From: JALEFZ01 sp039820545
Lineage (GTDB): Bacteria > Bacteroidota > Bacteroidia > J057
DNA: 64,000 nt
Reading direction: 5' to 3'
NCBI GenBank assembly: GCA_039820545.1
Contig: JBCBPW010000006.1
Coordinates: 98,560 to 162,559, forward strand
Numbering within the stretch: position 1 is the stretch's first letter; each line of letters starts with the position of its first letter. Below the pieces are notes generated by a model. The model saw only the letters and a program-made list of their open reading frames with translations, did not search any database and was not told the origin of the DNA. The translations under genes were made by a program, and so were the position numbers. Shown here one piece after another: positions 25,025-34,736 of this stretch.

Positions 25025-25974
25025 TAGGGCATTTCAGATATTTTTTTACCCTCCAACCAAGCTTGGGCCGCCTTTAGATCTGACTCTGTTTTGATGAGGA
25101 ATGAGAGATTGTGTTTGAGCATGGTCTTCTTGTCTGCCCCATCTAAGTCGAGATATTCCTTAAGGGCAAGGATACGTAGCCAACCGATCAGTTCTGCTGT
25201 TGCAGGTTTCTTGCGTTCTGCGCCCTCACGTATATCCGTAAACAACTGGATGAGACGATCGTAGGCGTCGCCTGTATAGGGATGGTCCTCTCCGAGGTGT
25301 CGCTTGACAATCTGCCGGAGGCGATCTCCCTTTGGGAATTCAATGTGGAAGAAGGCACAGCGACGCAAGAAGGCATCAGGCAGATTTTTCTCCGAATTGG
25401 AAGTCATGATGATCACAATTTCCCCTGTCTCTCCCTTTGAAATGGTTTGATTCTTTTCCTTAATAAAAAACCGCTTCTGGTCAATCTCATCCAGAATATC
25501 ATTGGTAAAATCTCGGGGCGCTTTGTCGATCTCATCAATCAGCACTACAGAATTTTGGGCCTCAGGTTGGATCTTTGTGCGAAAGAGTGCAGGATATTCA
25601 TCCGAAGGATTCGTCATGGCGATGGCTCGTCCCAAGGCTTGTAGCTCGATGAATGATTCGGGACCTTCTCCTGTTTTGGACAGGTTAACGGCTTGATAAT
25701 GACTCAGGGCATCATACTGATAAAAAAGATCTCGGGCGATCGAAGTCGTTTTCGTCTGAAATCGCAGCGTCTCAGGATAAAAATCCTTCTCAGTATGCGC
25801 ATTCAAATAAGCCACAGCCCAATCTGCCAGGCTTGTTTTTCCCGTACCAGGCTCCCCTGTCAGCAGCAGAGGTTGTCCGAGGCTACGTGCCCCATCAAGT
25901 GCGTGTAAGAGTCCTTCAGGTGGTATATAATCTATGGGTTTCATATGCTTTGTTTCATTTTGGGGTGCTGACAT
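25024..25974 (-). CDS. MoxR-type AAA+ ATPase
   Basis: The 316-residue protein has Walker A GEPGTGKTS at residues 40-48, Walker B VVLIDEID at 143-150, sensor 1 in IIMTSNSEKNLPDAF, an arginine-finger region LRRCAFFHIEFP and a C-terminal helical lid. This is the MoxR/RavA-like clade of AAA+ ATPases, which act as hexameric remodelling chaperones, usually with a vWA-domain partner. The neighbouring FGE protein carries a vWA-like region and is the likely partner. The ATG at 25974 overlaps the upstream gene by 20 bases. An alternative ATG at 25944 (MKPIDYIPPEGLLHAL) would start 10 bases after the upstream stop and is almost equally likely. Either arrangement implies translational coupling to the iSTAND-like gene. 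Confidence 0.92.
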   Translation of the reverse strand: MSAPQNETKHMKPIDYIPPEGLLHALDGARSLGQPLLLTGEPGTGKTSLADWAVAYLNAHTEKDFYPETLRFQTKTTSIARDLFYQYDALSHYQAVNLSKTGEGPESFIELQALGRAIAMTNPSDEYPALFRTKIQPEAQNSVVLIDEIDKAPRDFTNDILDEIDQKRFFIKEKNQTISKGETGEIVIIMTSNSEKNLPDAFLRRCAFFHIEFPKGDRLRQIVKRHLGEDHPYTGDAYDRLIQLFTDIREGAERKKPATAELIGWLRILALKEYLDLDGADKKTMLKHNLSFLIKTESDLKAAQAWLEGKKISEMP

Positions 25975-27088
25975 GTCCCTTGTTGTGATCGTTGACCAAC
26001 TGGGTCAATACGGGGATGACGTCGGCCATGTCCATTTTATCTGTATCAGGAAAAAGTGCCCTTGCCATTTCCATGGGTGTCGTATACATAGGAATGAGTA
26101 CATCGTATTGGTTGAGCCAATCGGCAATATCGTCATGCGTGACCTGTTGTAGTAGTGGCAAAGCCTTGCCATACTGGGCATTTTGAAGTGCCTCGTGTAC
26201 CTCTTTCTTCACTTCGGCATTGTCTTTCTCGTACTCTATCCCGAAGAAGAAAAAGAAGGCTGGCGCATCCTCATGCATTTCGCAGTTGCAAAAGTCCTCG
26301 TACAGTTTGCGCACCACTTGCGGAGTGATCCTTCGGTCCCAATTGTAATCGTCAAGCTTTAGCAGAATAAATACCATGTCTGCAGGACCAAACCCATGGA
26401 GATCAGGGCTTTGCAACAAGTCGCTGATATTCTTTTTCAACAAGGGTTGTTGACGATTCAAAGGCTCGAAGAAGTGGGCAAATAAGCCTTTGTAGACATT
26501 GATTTGAAAGACTTTGGGGTTGCGGTTGGCGCGGGGCTTATAGTCCACAAATTTGATCCTGATTCCTGGGTCGTAGTCCCCTTTCTTCCAATTCTCCAGA
26601 AATCCCCCCAGCTCCATGCCTAGCCTGAGAAACAATCCTTCCTGCACTTGTCGTACATCTCCTTCGAGATAAAAAAAGTAAATCTTCTCTTTCTTGACTT
26701 CAAGAAATTCCTCCGGTGGATCGTAGTAAAACTCGGTAAAGGCATTGTTCTGCTCGCTGCGATTGCAGGCATAGATGTGCTTGTGCGGAACGGCCACATG
26801 CTGAGCTGCTTGTTCTTGCGCATAGGCATTTAGATCGACCAACTGGATCTGACCGATCAATGCAAAAAGCGCCTTATCAATTTCATTGGAGCGGCGAATC
26901 TCATCTTTTTCATCCAATATCCCTTCCATGCTCTCACGTTGAAGGGCATTCCACCTTGTCTGTTGGATCTCAAATTGTTTGTAGACATCCTTTCCCTCCG
27001 CCAGTTCTTCTCTCACACGACCAAACAACACTTCGATCTCACGATCGATGAGGTATTGTCTAAATTCACGTTTGAGCGCTTCTAGCAT
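25955..27088 (-). CDS. EAD11-like plus iSTAND-like protein (putative conflict-system sensor/adaptor)
   Basis: The 377-residue cytosolic protein starts MLEALKREFRQYLIDREIEVLFGRVREELA. The first ~85 residues are helical and resemble the effector-associated domains (EAD11 in particular) that recruit partners carrying the same EAD. Residues ~105-377 are an alpha/beta domain with KIYFFYLEGDVRQVQEGLFLR, a middle PADMVFILLKLDDYNWDR strand/helix region and FFFFFGIEYEKDNAEVKKEV. It has no P-loop. That agrees with the nucleotide-binding-dead iSTAND modules described next to MoxR, vWA and FGE genes in conflict systems. The domain names are recalled from family knowledge and were not tested by search. 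It is the first gene of the minus-strand block, overlaps the MoxR gene, and should be co-expressed with it. Confidence 0.8.
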   Translation of the reverse strand: MLEALKREFRQYLIDREIEVLFGRVREELAEGKDVYKQFEIQQTRWNALQRESMEGILDEKDEIRRSNEIDKALFALIGQIQLVDLNAYAQEQAAQHVAVPHKHIYACNRSEQNNAFTEFYYDPPEEFLEVKKEKIYFFYLEGDVRQVQEGLFLRLGMELGGFLENWKKGDYDPGIRIKFVDYKPRANRNPKVFQINVYKGLFAHFFEPLNRQQPLLKKNISDLLQSPDLHGFGPADMVFILLKLDDYNWDRRITPQVVRKLYEDFCNCEMHEDAPAFFFFFGIEYEKDNAEVKKEVHEALQNAQYGKALPLLQQVTHDDIADWLNQYDVLIPMYTTPMEMARALFPDTDKMDMADVIPVLTQLVNDHNKGHVSTPK

Positions 27089-27461
27089 GCAGGATCATAA
27101 GCAATTATCTATTAAAAATATGGCTTTTCGTAGCATTTCACCAAATTTTGGCTCTCTTAATCTTATCAGGTGTATTTTCTGAGTTATTGAATAATTATTG
27201 CTCTATGTGCACACAAGAACATACAATGTATATCTGGCTGAGCATTTTTCCTGTCTTTGTCCCTTGTGAAGTACCCTTGACGTAGCCAAAATTCACCCTG
27301 GCGATCATTTGAAGTAGCGCCTAGATTGCTTCAAGAATACATTTTCTCCAAATTGGGATCACAGATTGTCCATCCAAATGCAGAGGGAAAACAAGTGACA
27401 AGATGGAAGTTGCGTACATGGACATCCTACACTCGAAAAAGGAACTTTTACTACTATACAC
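27089..27461. other. Divergent intergenic region between the iSTAND-like gene and xylB
   Basis: This 373-bp gap must hold the promoters of both the minus-strand conflict block and the plus-strand xylose operon. No full TTTG/TAnnTTTG promoter and no convincing xylose-operator palindrome was found. A frame at 27326-27532 overlaps xylB and is not believed to be a gene. Confidence 0.4.
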
Positions 27462-28955
27462 ATGTACTTACTGGGCTACGATATAGGCTCCTCCTCCATC
27501 AAGGTCGCACTGGTAGAGGCTGCCACAGGTAAAACCCTTGCGATGACCAAATCTCCTCAACAGGAGATGGAAATCCTGGCTATTCAAGAAGGATGGGCCG
27601 AACAAGATCCTGATATGTGGTGGCAACACGTTTGTCTAGCTACCCAAGGACTACTACATCATTATGACATACCTCCCAGCCAAATCAAAGGAATCGGAAT
27701 TGCTTATCAAATGCATGGCTTGGTGCTTTTGGACCAAATGGGAAAAGTATTACGGCCTTCCATTATTTGGTGTGACAGTCGAGCTGTAGCAATTGGAGAC
27801 CAAGCACTTACACAGTTGGGGACCCAACAATGCTACCATCACCTCCTCAACTCTCCTGGTAATTTTACTGCATCCAAGCTCAAATGGGTGAAAGAACACG
27901 AACCCAAATTATACGCCAAGATCGACAAGATCATGCTGCCAGGAGATTACATTGCCTGTAAGTTGACAGGGGAAATACACACGACCATCAGTGGATTGTC
28001 TGAAGGAATGTTTTGGGATTTCCAAAGCAACCAGACGGCAGACTGGTTAATGGAATATTTTGGTTTTGAGCCAGAGGTAATCCCTCCTATTTTGCCCACA
28101 TTCTCACTACAAGGCCAAGTTACAAAGGAAGCCGCGGAAGCAACGGGCCTCACTCTAGGAATCCCTGTTACCTATCGAGCAGGAGATCAACCCAACAACG
28201 CCCTTTCACTCAATGTCCTCGAACCTGGAGAGATCGCAGCTACAGGGGGAACCTCTGGCGTAGTCTATGGCGTAATTGACCAGCCCCTTTTTGATGAAAA
28301 GTCCAGAGTCAACGGATTTGCCCATGTCAACCATTCGGCTTCTCACAATCGAATCGGCATCCTACTGTGCATCAATGGAGCGGGTATTCAATACAGCTGG
28401 CTCAAGCACCAAATGGGAAATTGGAACTATCCTGAAATGGAGCAACTAGCCCAATCCATCCCTGTAGGATCTGAGGGGCTTCGCATCTTGCCCTTCGGCA
28501 ATGGGGCGGAGCGCATGCTAGGCAATCATCAGACAGGGGCACAAGTCAACAATCTTCAATTTAACAGACATAGTCAGGCTCATTTTTTTAGAGCTGGCTT
28601 GGAGGGAATCGCCTTTTCATTTGTCTATGGATTGAAAGTCTTTCAGGAAATGGGACTGGACATCAACATTTTGAGGGTAGGCAACGACAATTTGTTCCAA
28701 TCTTCGGTATTCTCCCAGACCATTGCCAATTTGATAGGGAGCTGTATAGAGGTCATTGACACAAATGGAGCGATCGGAGCAGCCAAAGCCGCAGGCGTCG
28801 CAACACATATTTACGCCTCCCCACGAGAAGCCATGCAGAAACTGGAAATTGTGCAGCGTTTGGAGCCAGAGAAAAATTATCAGCCCTATCAAGCTGCCTA
28901 TCAGGTTTGGGAAAAGGATTTAGCAAAACTCATGGCTACCTACAACCAAGGGTAA
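27462..28955 (+). CDS. xylB: Xylulokinase
   Basis: The 497-residue FGGY-family kinase begins MYLLGYDIGSSSIKVALVEA, the phosphate-1 loop of the actin-like fold. It continues with EQDPDMWWQHV, GIGIAYQMHGLVLLD (the substrate-binding 'QMHG' of xylulokinases), PSIIWCDSRA, GLSEGMFWDF, GDQPNNALSL with the catalytic aspartate, and ATGGTSGVVYG. It phosphorylates D-xylulose to xylulose 5-phosphate with ATP, feeding the pentose phosphate pathway. Its length is typical. The start is the ATG at 27462 and the stop lies 34 bp before the xylose isomerase gene, so the two form an operon. No xylose transporter or XylR gene lies next to them in this window. Confidence 0.95.
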   Translation: MYLLGYDIGSSSIKVALVEAATGKTLAMTKSPQQEMEILAIQEGWAEQDPDMWWQHVCLATQGLLHHYDIPPSQIKGIGIAYQMHGLVLLDQMGKVLRPSIIWCDSRAVAIGDQALTQLGTQQCYHHLLNSPGNFTASKLKWVKEHEPKLYAKIDKIMLPGDYIACKLTGEIHTTISGLSEGMFWDFQSNQTADWLMEYFGFEPEVIPPILPTFSLQGQVTKEAAEATGLTLGIPVTYRAGDQPNNALSLNVLEPGEIAATGGTSGVVYGVIDQPLFDEKSRVNGFAHVNHSASHNRIGILLCINGAGIQYSWLKHQMGNWNYPEMEQLAQSIPVGSEGLRILPFGNGAERMLGNHQTGAQVNNLQFNRHSQAHFFRAGLEGIAFSFVYGLKVFQEMGLDINILRVGNDNLFQSSVFSQTIANLIGSCIEVIDTNGAIGAAKAAGVATHIYASPREAMQKLEIVQRLEPEKNYQPYQAAYQVWEKDLAKLMATYNQG

Positions 28956-28989
28956 CCATTCATTCATTTTTGTAAAAAGGACTTCGCAT

Positions 28990-30330
28990 ATGAATACAAA
29001 CATTAACCTTACACTAGGCACACACGAATATTTTCCTGGCATAGGAAAAATCCCTTTTGAGGGGAGAGAAACAGACAATCCGCTTGCTTTTAGATGGTAT
29101 GAAGAAGATAGACAGGTGGCGGGAAAAAGCATGAAGGAACACTTCCGATTTGCCGTCGCATGGTGGCATACCTTCGGCGGCACAGGGGGAGATCCCTTTG
29201 GGGTAGGCACCAAAAACTTCCCCTGGCTACAAGCACACGATCCCATTCAGCGAGCCAAAGACAAAATGGATGCAGGTTTTGAGTTCATCACCAAACTGGG
29301 GGTGCCCTATTATTGCTTCCATGATTATGATCTGGTGGACGAAGGAGCGAATCTTACAGAAAGTCGAAAGCGACTAGACATCATGACGGATTATGCCACA
29401 GAAAAACAGGCAACCTCTGGTGTCAAACTCCTCTGGGGAACAGCCAATCTTTTCTCCCACCCCCGCTACATGAATGGCGCCATGACCAATCCTGATTTTG
29501 ACGTAGTGGCTTATGCAGGCGCTCAAGTCAGAAATGCCTTGGATGCGACCATGAAATTGGGAGGAGAAAACTACGTATTCTGGGGAGGTCGAGAAGGATA
29601 TATGTCCCTGCTCAATACTGATATGCAGAGAGAGCTGGATCATATGGCGCGTTTTCTCCATATGGCCAAAGACTATGCGCGCCAAAATGGATTTAAAGGA
29701 ACTTTTTTCATTGAACCCAAGCCCATGGAACCGAGCAAACATCAATATGATTTTGATGCAGCGACCTGCTTGAATTTCCTCCGTACATATGATCTTATGG
29801 ATGATTTCAAATTGAACATAGAAGTGAATCATGCGACACTGGCCCAGCATACCTTCCAACATGAGCTTCAGGTAGCATCCGATGCAGGGATGCTCGGCAG
29901 CATGGACGCCAACCGAGGAGATTATCAAAATGGCTGGGATACTGACCAGTTTCCCAACAATGTGTATGAGCTTGCAGAAGCGATGCTGGTCCTGCTGCAA
30001 GGTTCAGGCATTCAAGGCGGAGGGATCAACTTTGACGCTAAGACACGGAGGAACTCGACAGACTTGGAAGATATTTTCATCGCTCATATAGGAGGAATGG
30101 ATGCCTTTGCACGTGCTCTCCTGGTCGCAGATGCCGTGATCCAAAAGTCCCCTTATTCCAAGCTGCGTCAGGAACGCTACAGCTCCTTTGATGAAGGAAG
30201 GGGAAAAGATTTTAAGGAAGGAAAAATGGATCTGCCTGCCTTGGCAGCTTATGCGCTTGGACAGGGTGAGCCGCAACAAAAAAGTGGTAAGCAGGAGTTA
30301 TTTGAAAATATCCTCAATCAATACCTGTAA
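28990..30330 (+). CDS. xylA: Xylose isomerase (class II)
   Basis: The 446-residue protein matches class II xylose isomerases throughout: an N-terminal extension with FPGIGKIPFEG, then VAWWHTFGGTGGDPFG, GVPYYCFHDYDL with the catalytic histidine, LLWGTANLFSHPRYMNGA, YVFWGGREGY and FIEPKPMEPSKHQYDFD with metal-binding glutamate. NIEVNHATLAQHTFQHEL and MDANRGDYQNGWDTDQFP provide further metal ligands. It interconverts D-xylose and D-xylulose with two divalent metal ions as a cytosolic tetramer. It is the second gene of a xylBA operon, an order often seen in Bacteroidota. No clear terminator follows; the next 500 bp are free of genes. Confidence 0.97.
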   Translation: MNTNINLTLGTHEYFPGIGKIPFEGRETDNPLAFRWYEEDRQVAGKSMKEHFRFAVAWWHTFGGTGGDPFGVGTKNFPWLQAHDPIQRAKDKMDAGFEFITKLGVPYYCFHDYDLVDEGANLTESRKRLDIMTDYATEKQATSGVKLLWGTANLFSHPRYMNGAMTNPDFDVVAYAGAQVRNALDATMKLGGENYVFWGGREGYMSLLNTDMQRELDHMARFLHMAKDYARQNGFKGTFFIEPKPMEPSKHQYDFDAATCLNFLRTYDLMDDFKLNIEVNHATLAQHTFQHELQVASDAGMLGSMDANRGDYQNGWDTDQFPNNVYELAEAMLVLLQGSGIQGGGINFDAKTRRNSTDLEDIFIAHIGGMDAFARALLVADAVIQKSPYSKLRQERYSSFDEGRGKDFKEGKMDLPALAAYALGQGEPQQKSGKQELFENILNQYL

Positions 30331-30832
30331 AAGAATAAAGACTAAGACCATGTTTGGGACAATGAAAATCTAGCGAAGGAGCGGTGATGCTAGGTTCTGG
30401 CGAAAGCCATTTTGTAAGGTTTATTAGGACTAACTGATCAAGATGGATCATGCTTAGGTTCTGAAAGCACAACCTTCGGCAGATTTGAAGTTCCCAACAT
30501 GGTCTACTCGATCGATAATTTCTCTCTACTTGGAAGATTTTGTCGTGCCGACACACACCCCTTCATAGGATTACGCACAAAGTTGCATTGGTTTAGTAAC
30601 CAGATGCATCGTATGCAGCTAATCAGCATTCTCATATAATTTCCAAGGATTACGCAACAACATTTGAGAGAAATCTTATCCATTCTTCACCTTTCCCCAT
30701 ATTAAATAGGTAATTTATCATCTTATTCTTTGTCAGGTGAATTCCTAATTTCGCTTTTTACCAAGAAGAGGCAAGTCAACGTTGATTGAATAAGAATTTA
30801 ATCAGATTAATTCATACTCAATCATCACTAAC
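30331..30832. other. Gene-free gap between xylA and the CHAT gene
   Basis: About 500 bp without a credible gene on either strand; the short frame at 30314-30556 overlaps the end of xylA and has no coding character. The last 150 bases are AT-rich and probably include the promoter of the CHAT gene, but I could not find a TTTG/TAnnTTTG pair. Confidence 0.4.
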
Positions 30833-33800
30833 ATGAACTTTTTCATATCTCGTTTTTTTTACGGTAGACTTCGATTAATCGCGGGGATACTCATCTCTCT
30901 TATCGGCTACACCTTGTCTAGTTGTCAAGCGCCCACTATGGAAAAAACCGATCAGTCCTTTTCTAATATTCACAATTTAATTGATCACGAAAGATTTATC
31001 CAACTGGGCTACACTGCAAAAATTGACTCAGCGGAATTATATGTAATACGAAAGGATTTTCGAACTGCAGAGTATTTATTTCGACTTGGTTTGGAGGAGG
31101 CAATGGATGCAAAAGACTGGGACAACGTCTTAAAAGGCCTCAACGTTTTTGCCAGCATGCTACAACAGTCAGGCCAAAGTGAGAGATTTCTCCAGACTTA
31201 TGCTTTTACCGTAGGTGATTCTGCACTAAAATATGCAAGCCCGGGCAACTATTATCGCACCAGTCTCTACAAGGCTAGAGGAGCTTGCTGGATGGAAACA
31301 GGCAGAGTAAGAAAGGGGTTGGATGAATTCCAGCAAATGCCTGCAAGTATTCATGAAATGCTTCCTCATATGCAGCGATACATGGATACAGTACCATCCT
31401 TCCCAGAACAGGTTCAAGCAGGTGCTTTTATGAACATGGCACCTTTTGACTATTACCACGCCATGGCAGCAGGTTATACAGTTGCTGGGAATTTAGATAG
31501 CGCCTTGATATTTCTAGATAGTGCAGAAAGGGCGATAAAAACTGCTCCTTGGCATCCCATTGTTGCTAATCAAGTCAATCTCCCCAATGAATGCCTAGCC
31601 ATGTGCTGTGAGGCAAGAGGGAACATCTTCCAAAAAAGGGGTCAGTGGGATCAGGCCCTGGCCGTACACAAGAAAGCCTTAACTTTATCGGCACCAAGTG
31701 TATACCCTCTTATAGAGGCAGGAGTAACCTATTATAATATTGCCGAGTGTTACCAAGCTTTGGGTAAAGCTCAAGAGGCAATTACCTGTCTTCAAGAATC
31801 AGAAAACTATTATGTCCATTCGTTTCAAAAACCACGTATTCCAGCAGTTGGATCTATCTATCTTAAAAAGGCTCAAAACTGGGAAACGCTGGGAAACATG
31901 GACCAAACACGCACAAACATTCAGAAGGCCATCTTCCATCTTAGTAGGGACTTCCCTAAAGATACAAGCTTCTCTGTGAATCCTCCACTAGAAGATCTAT
32001 CTGTAGGTTTACCAATTTTACAGGTTTTAAATTTCAAAGGAGAAGTTCAACTCGCTCAAATTGCGCCTCTATCATCCCTTCAAAACTGCTCAAGTACACC
32101 TCTAAATGCCAGATCAGAAGCAGATACGGGCTATGACCACGACTTTTTGGAGCAATTGCAAGACATCTTAAATACTCATATCCTTTACAGCGACATGCTT
32201 AAACAAATGCTCGTTGACGATATGTTACGATTGGAGGATTACCAAGGAAAAAATGATGATCGGTTCGATATTCTCAAGGAGTCGAATGAGGTATTTGAAA
32301 GAGGGCTTCAACTTACGCAGATTCTAGAGACACTGGATCTTGAAAATAAACTTTATTATCAGCAGGCGGCATTCAATTTCTTTGAGGCTAACAAACAAAA
32401 TTTACTATTCTATGCCATCCGATCCAATGGCCCTGAGAGTTTCAGCGAAATCCCAGAGAAACTACGCAAAAAAGAACGCTTGCTACAAAGCCAACTCAAC
32501 GTGCTCGACTCGGAGATTTTTGGTCGAGAGCAAGTAAATGATCCCACAGGAAATCTAAAATACGAACGGGATTCGCTACAGCTTGCACTTGAGGCCTTAA
32601 TCCAGACTTTTACCACAAAATATCCCAATTATTACCAGCTGAGGTATAACTTTCAATCCTCCACACTTGGGCAAGTCCAGCTCAAACTAGCTGCAAAAGA
32701 TGAGGCTATTTTGGAATACTTTTGGGGAAAGGATCAGGTATTTTCTATGCTTATTGATCCTAATGAGATAAAAATATTTTCCTTTTGTCAGTCAAAGTTG
32801 AGTGAAGATTACCTAAAGAAGCTCAATGCATCGCAAAGAAAGCCGAGAAAATCTTTTACCAATGATGAAATTGAGACTGAAATCATCCAGCCTGCGACTT
32901 GGATATACGACTCGCTGGTGCGACAGCCGATTGAATTATTAAATCAGCAAGCAGCAGAACCTATCTATTTATCTATCATCCCAGATGGTCCACTCAATCA
33001 TCTTAGTTTTGAGGGATTACTGACTCAAGTACCGCCGAAGCCTTACTTCTTCAACCAGTTCAATTATCTCCTCCAGGATTCACAAATTGTCATCAGTTAC
33101 GATTATTCTGTCAATCGGAAAATGCAACAAACCTCAGAGGAGAAACTCCCTGCTTACCGATATACCTATAATCAGTTTACCCCTGATTATTCCCAAAGTA
33201 TATACGGCCGCATAGATGGAGGGCGAAGCAAACGCGAGGAACTGAAACAAGTCATGGCAAGCGAAGGGAGTATAAACTTTTGGGATGGAATGGAAGGTAA
33301 TAGGATTACCCGCAGCCTTATCCAGGATAAAGCCCCACAGAGTATTATCAATCATTTTCCCATGCATGGGCTTGCCAATAAATCCAATCCCATAGAATCT
33401 GCCTTGGTGCTAGATGAAGATCAATTATTGACAGCAGAAGATGTCTACGGAATGAATATGCCGATGGAATTGGCGCTACTTGATGGATGCGAGACGGGTG
33501 TAGGAGAAGTCCTTCCAGGCGAGGGCCTACTCAATATGGGACGCGCATGGACCTATGCAGGAGCACAATCGGTATTCATGAGTAAGTGGAATGCCGTTGA
33601 CGAGTATACAGGGACACTGATCTATCTCCTGATGGAAGGATTAGCCGAAGGAAAACGGAAGGATCAAGCGTGGAAAGATGCTAGATTAAAGCTTCTGCAA
33701 GAGCAGCCAGGCAAGATTACCCCTTATGAGTGGGCGGCTATAACCCCAACGGGAAATATGCGTCCTATTACAGCGTCTAACAGAAGAGGCTATCTGTATG

Positions 33801-33880
33801 TCATCGGAGGGCTTGCGATTTTCGCTTTCCTTTTTTTCTGGTTGCGAGGTCTAAGAAAGAATCGGGTACGTATATCATAA
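30833..33880 (+). CDS. Membrane-anchored lipoprotein with TPR repeats and a C-terminal CHAT (caspase-like) protease domain
   Basis: The 1015-residue protein starts with a lipoprotein-type signal (LIAGILISLIGYTLSSC, lipobox LSSC). Residues ~45-430 form TPR-like repeats (YTVAGNLDSALIFLDSAERA, GQWDQALAVHKKALTLSAPS, ECYQALGKAQEAITCLQESE). A coiled coil follows. Residues ~720-980 are a CHAT domain with the likely dyad His845 (HFPMHGLANK) and Cys886 (ALLDGCETGVGE), then GEGLLNMGRAWTYAGAQSV. A transmembrane helix (YLYVIGGLAIFAFLFFWL) lies near the C terminus before RGLRKNRVRIS. CHAT proteins are clan CD peptidases related to caspases and separase; TPR-CHAT proteins act in bacterial immunity and death pathways. 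If the lipobox is used, most of the chain is periplasmic. Its last six bases overlap the end of the convergent anti-sigma-like gene. Confidence 0.9.
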   Translation: MNFFISRFFYGRLRLIAGILISLIGYTLSSCQAPTMEKTDQSFSNIHNLIDHERFIQLGYTAKIDSAELYVIRKDFRTAEYLFRLGLEEAMDAKDWDNVLKGLNVFASMLQQSGQSERFLQTYAFTVGDSALKYASPGNYYRTSLYKARGACWMETGRVRKGLDEFQQMPASIHEMLPHMQRYMDTVPSFPEQVQAGAFMNMAPFDYYHAMAAGYTVAGNLDSALIFLDSAERAIKTAPWHPIVANQVNLPNECLAMCCEARGNIFQKRGQWDQALAVHKKALTLSAPSVYPLIEAGVTYYNIAECYQALGKAQEAITCLQESENYYVHSFQKPRIPAVGSIYLKKAQNWETLGNMDQTRTNIQKAIFHLSRDFPKDTSFSVNPPLEDLSVGLPILQVLNFKGEVQLAQIAPLSSLQNCSSTPLNARSEADTGYDHDFLEQLQDILNTHILYSDMLKQMLVDDMLRLEDYQGKNDDRFDILKESNEVFERGLQLTQILETLDLENKLYYQQAAFNFFEANKQNLLFYAIRSNGPESFSEIPEKLRKKERLLQSQLNVLDSEIFGREQVNDPTGNLKYERDSLQLALEALIQTFTTKYPNYYQLRYNFQSSTLGQVQLKLAAKDEAILEYFWGKDQVFSMLIDPNEIKIFSFCQSKLSEDYLKKLNASQRKPRKSFTNDEIETEIIQPATWIYDSLVRQPIELLNQQAAEPIYLSIIPDGPLNHLSFEGLLTQVPPKPYFFNQFNYLLQDSQIVISYDYSVNRKMQQTSEEKLPAYRYTYNQFTPDYSQSIYGRIDGGRSKREELKQVMASEGSINFWDGMEGNRITRSLIQDKAPQSIINHFPMHGLANKSNPIESALVLDEDQLLTAEDVYGMNMPMELALLDGCETGVGEVLPGEGLLNMGRAWTYAGAQSVFMSKWNAVDEYTGTLIYLLMEGLAEGKRKDQAWKDARLKLLQEQPGKITPYEWAAITPTGNMRPITASNRRGYLYVIGGLAIFAFLFFWLRGLRKNRVRIS

Positions 33881-34723
33881 GGTAGCATACCATCTTTTGA
33901 CAAAATCATGAAAAGCCTTCTGTTCAAAACCAGGGGGCTTTTCTTCTATGATCTGGTTCAACCACATTTTTTCGAGCTCCTTCTCCCCTTTCTGACCTGC
34001 TACTTGTGCCAGTTTGGCACGAACAGGTAGTAGAAGCCGTTCTCTACTGTCATCATTCTTAATGGCTTGATAGCCTTCTTTCTCAATCCATTCAAGTATG
34101 GCGGTTCCTTCTGGTATGTTCTGCTTAGGCGTATCCGCTTCTAGATACGCAAGCGCCAGATCCAACAGTGAGTAGACCGTATCCTGCTGTATACTGCGTG
34201 GCAATCCTTCTAGGCTATCAATAATGGCATCATAATTCTCCTCATTAATCCACTCCCTGACCAAATTTTTTGATTCTGTACTTCCAGATCGAACCTGAAG
34301 GGGACTTTGACTAAGATTGGATGAGGCCAAAAGTGGATCTGAATAAGGATCGAAATCTTGATTACCAAAGAAAGGAGGAAAAATCAATAGAAAAATAAGA
34401 ATCGCAGCTGCTACACCTACAATTGTATATATCGACCAAAGGGGAAGAATCGTTTTAGGAGCTTCCACAGTCTTATCCGATGATCCATCAGACTCAATTG
34501 AGACTATTTTTTTTTTCCAGCGATCGTGTAGCTCCGCTACATAAGTTTGAGGGTCCTGATCCCCAATAGCCTCCTGAAGTAGTTCCTGTTCTACCTCTCG
34601 ATACAATGCTTTCCAGTCCTCCTTCTCTTCAACCAAGACATCAATGACCGCTTCATCTTCCTCTTCGAGAAAGCCTCCTACGTATAGTTTCAGCAGCTCT
34701 TTTGATAGCATGAATTCTTTCAT
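33875..34723 (-). CDS. Putative membrane anti-sigma-like protein partnered with the ECF sigma factor
   Basis: The 282-residue protein has a cytoplasmic N-terminal part of ~115 residues (LSKELLKLYVGGFLEEEDEA ... AELHDRWKKKI), one transmembrane helix near 120-145 (SIYTIVGVAAAILIFLLIFPPFF) and a periplasmic helical part. The latter contains SLLDLALAYLEADTP and looks like TPR-type helices. Its position directly after an ECF sigma gene (13 bp gap) and this topology are those of anti-sigma or sigma-associated sensors in Bacteroidota; a HRxxCxxC zinc motif is not seen. It is probably membrane-bound and holds or modulates the sigma factor. The coding end overlaps the CHAT gene end by six bases in a tail-to-tail arrangement, a sign of a compact module. 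Confidence 0.8.
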   Translation of the reverse strand: MKEFMLSKELLKLYVGGFLEEEDEAVIDVLVEEKEDWKALYREVEQELLQEAIGDQDPQTYVAELHDRWKKKIVSIESDGSSDKTVEAPKTILPLWSIYTIVGVAAAILIFLLIFPPFFGNQDFDPYSDPLLASSNLSQSPLQVRSGSTESKNLVREWINEENYDAIIDSLEGLPRSIQQDTVYSLLDLALAYLEADTPKQNIPEGTAILEWIEKEGYQAIKNDDSRERLLLPVRAKLAQVAGQKGEKELEKMWLNQIIEEKPPGFEQKAFHDFVKRWYATL

Positions 34724-34736
34724 CGCTTTGATGTCC

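Noticed and set aside
27326..27532. Short frame overlapping the start of xylB
   Set aside because: It overlaps a certain gene by 70 bases in another frame and lacks coding character.
29374..30000. 208-codon minus-strand frame inside xylA
   Set aside because: Antisense shadow of a highly conserved gene.
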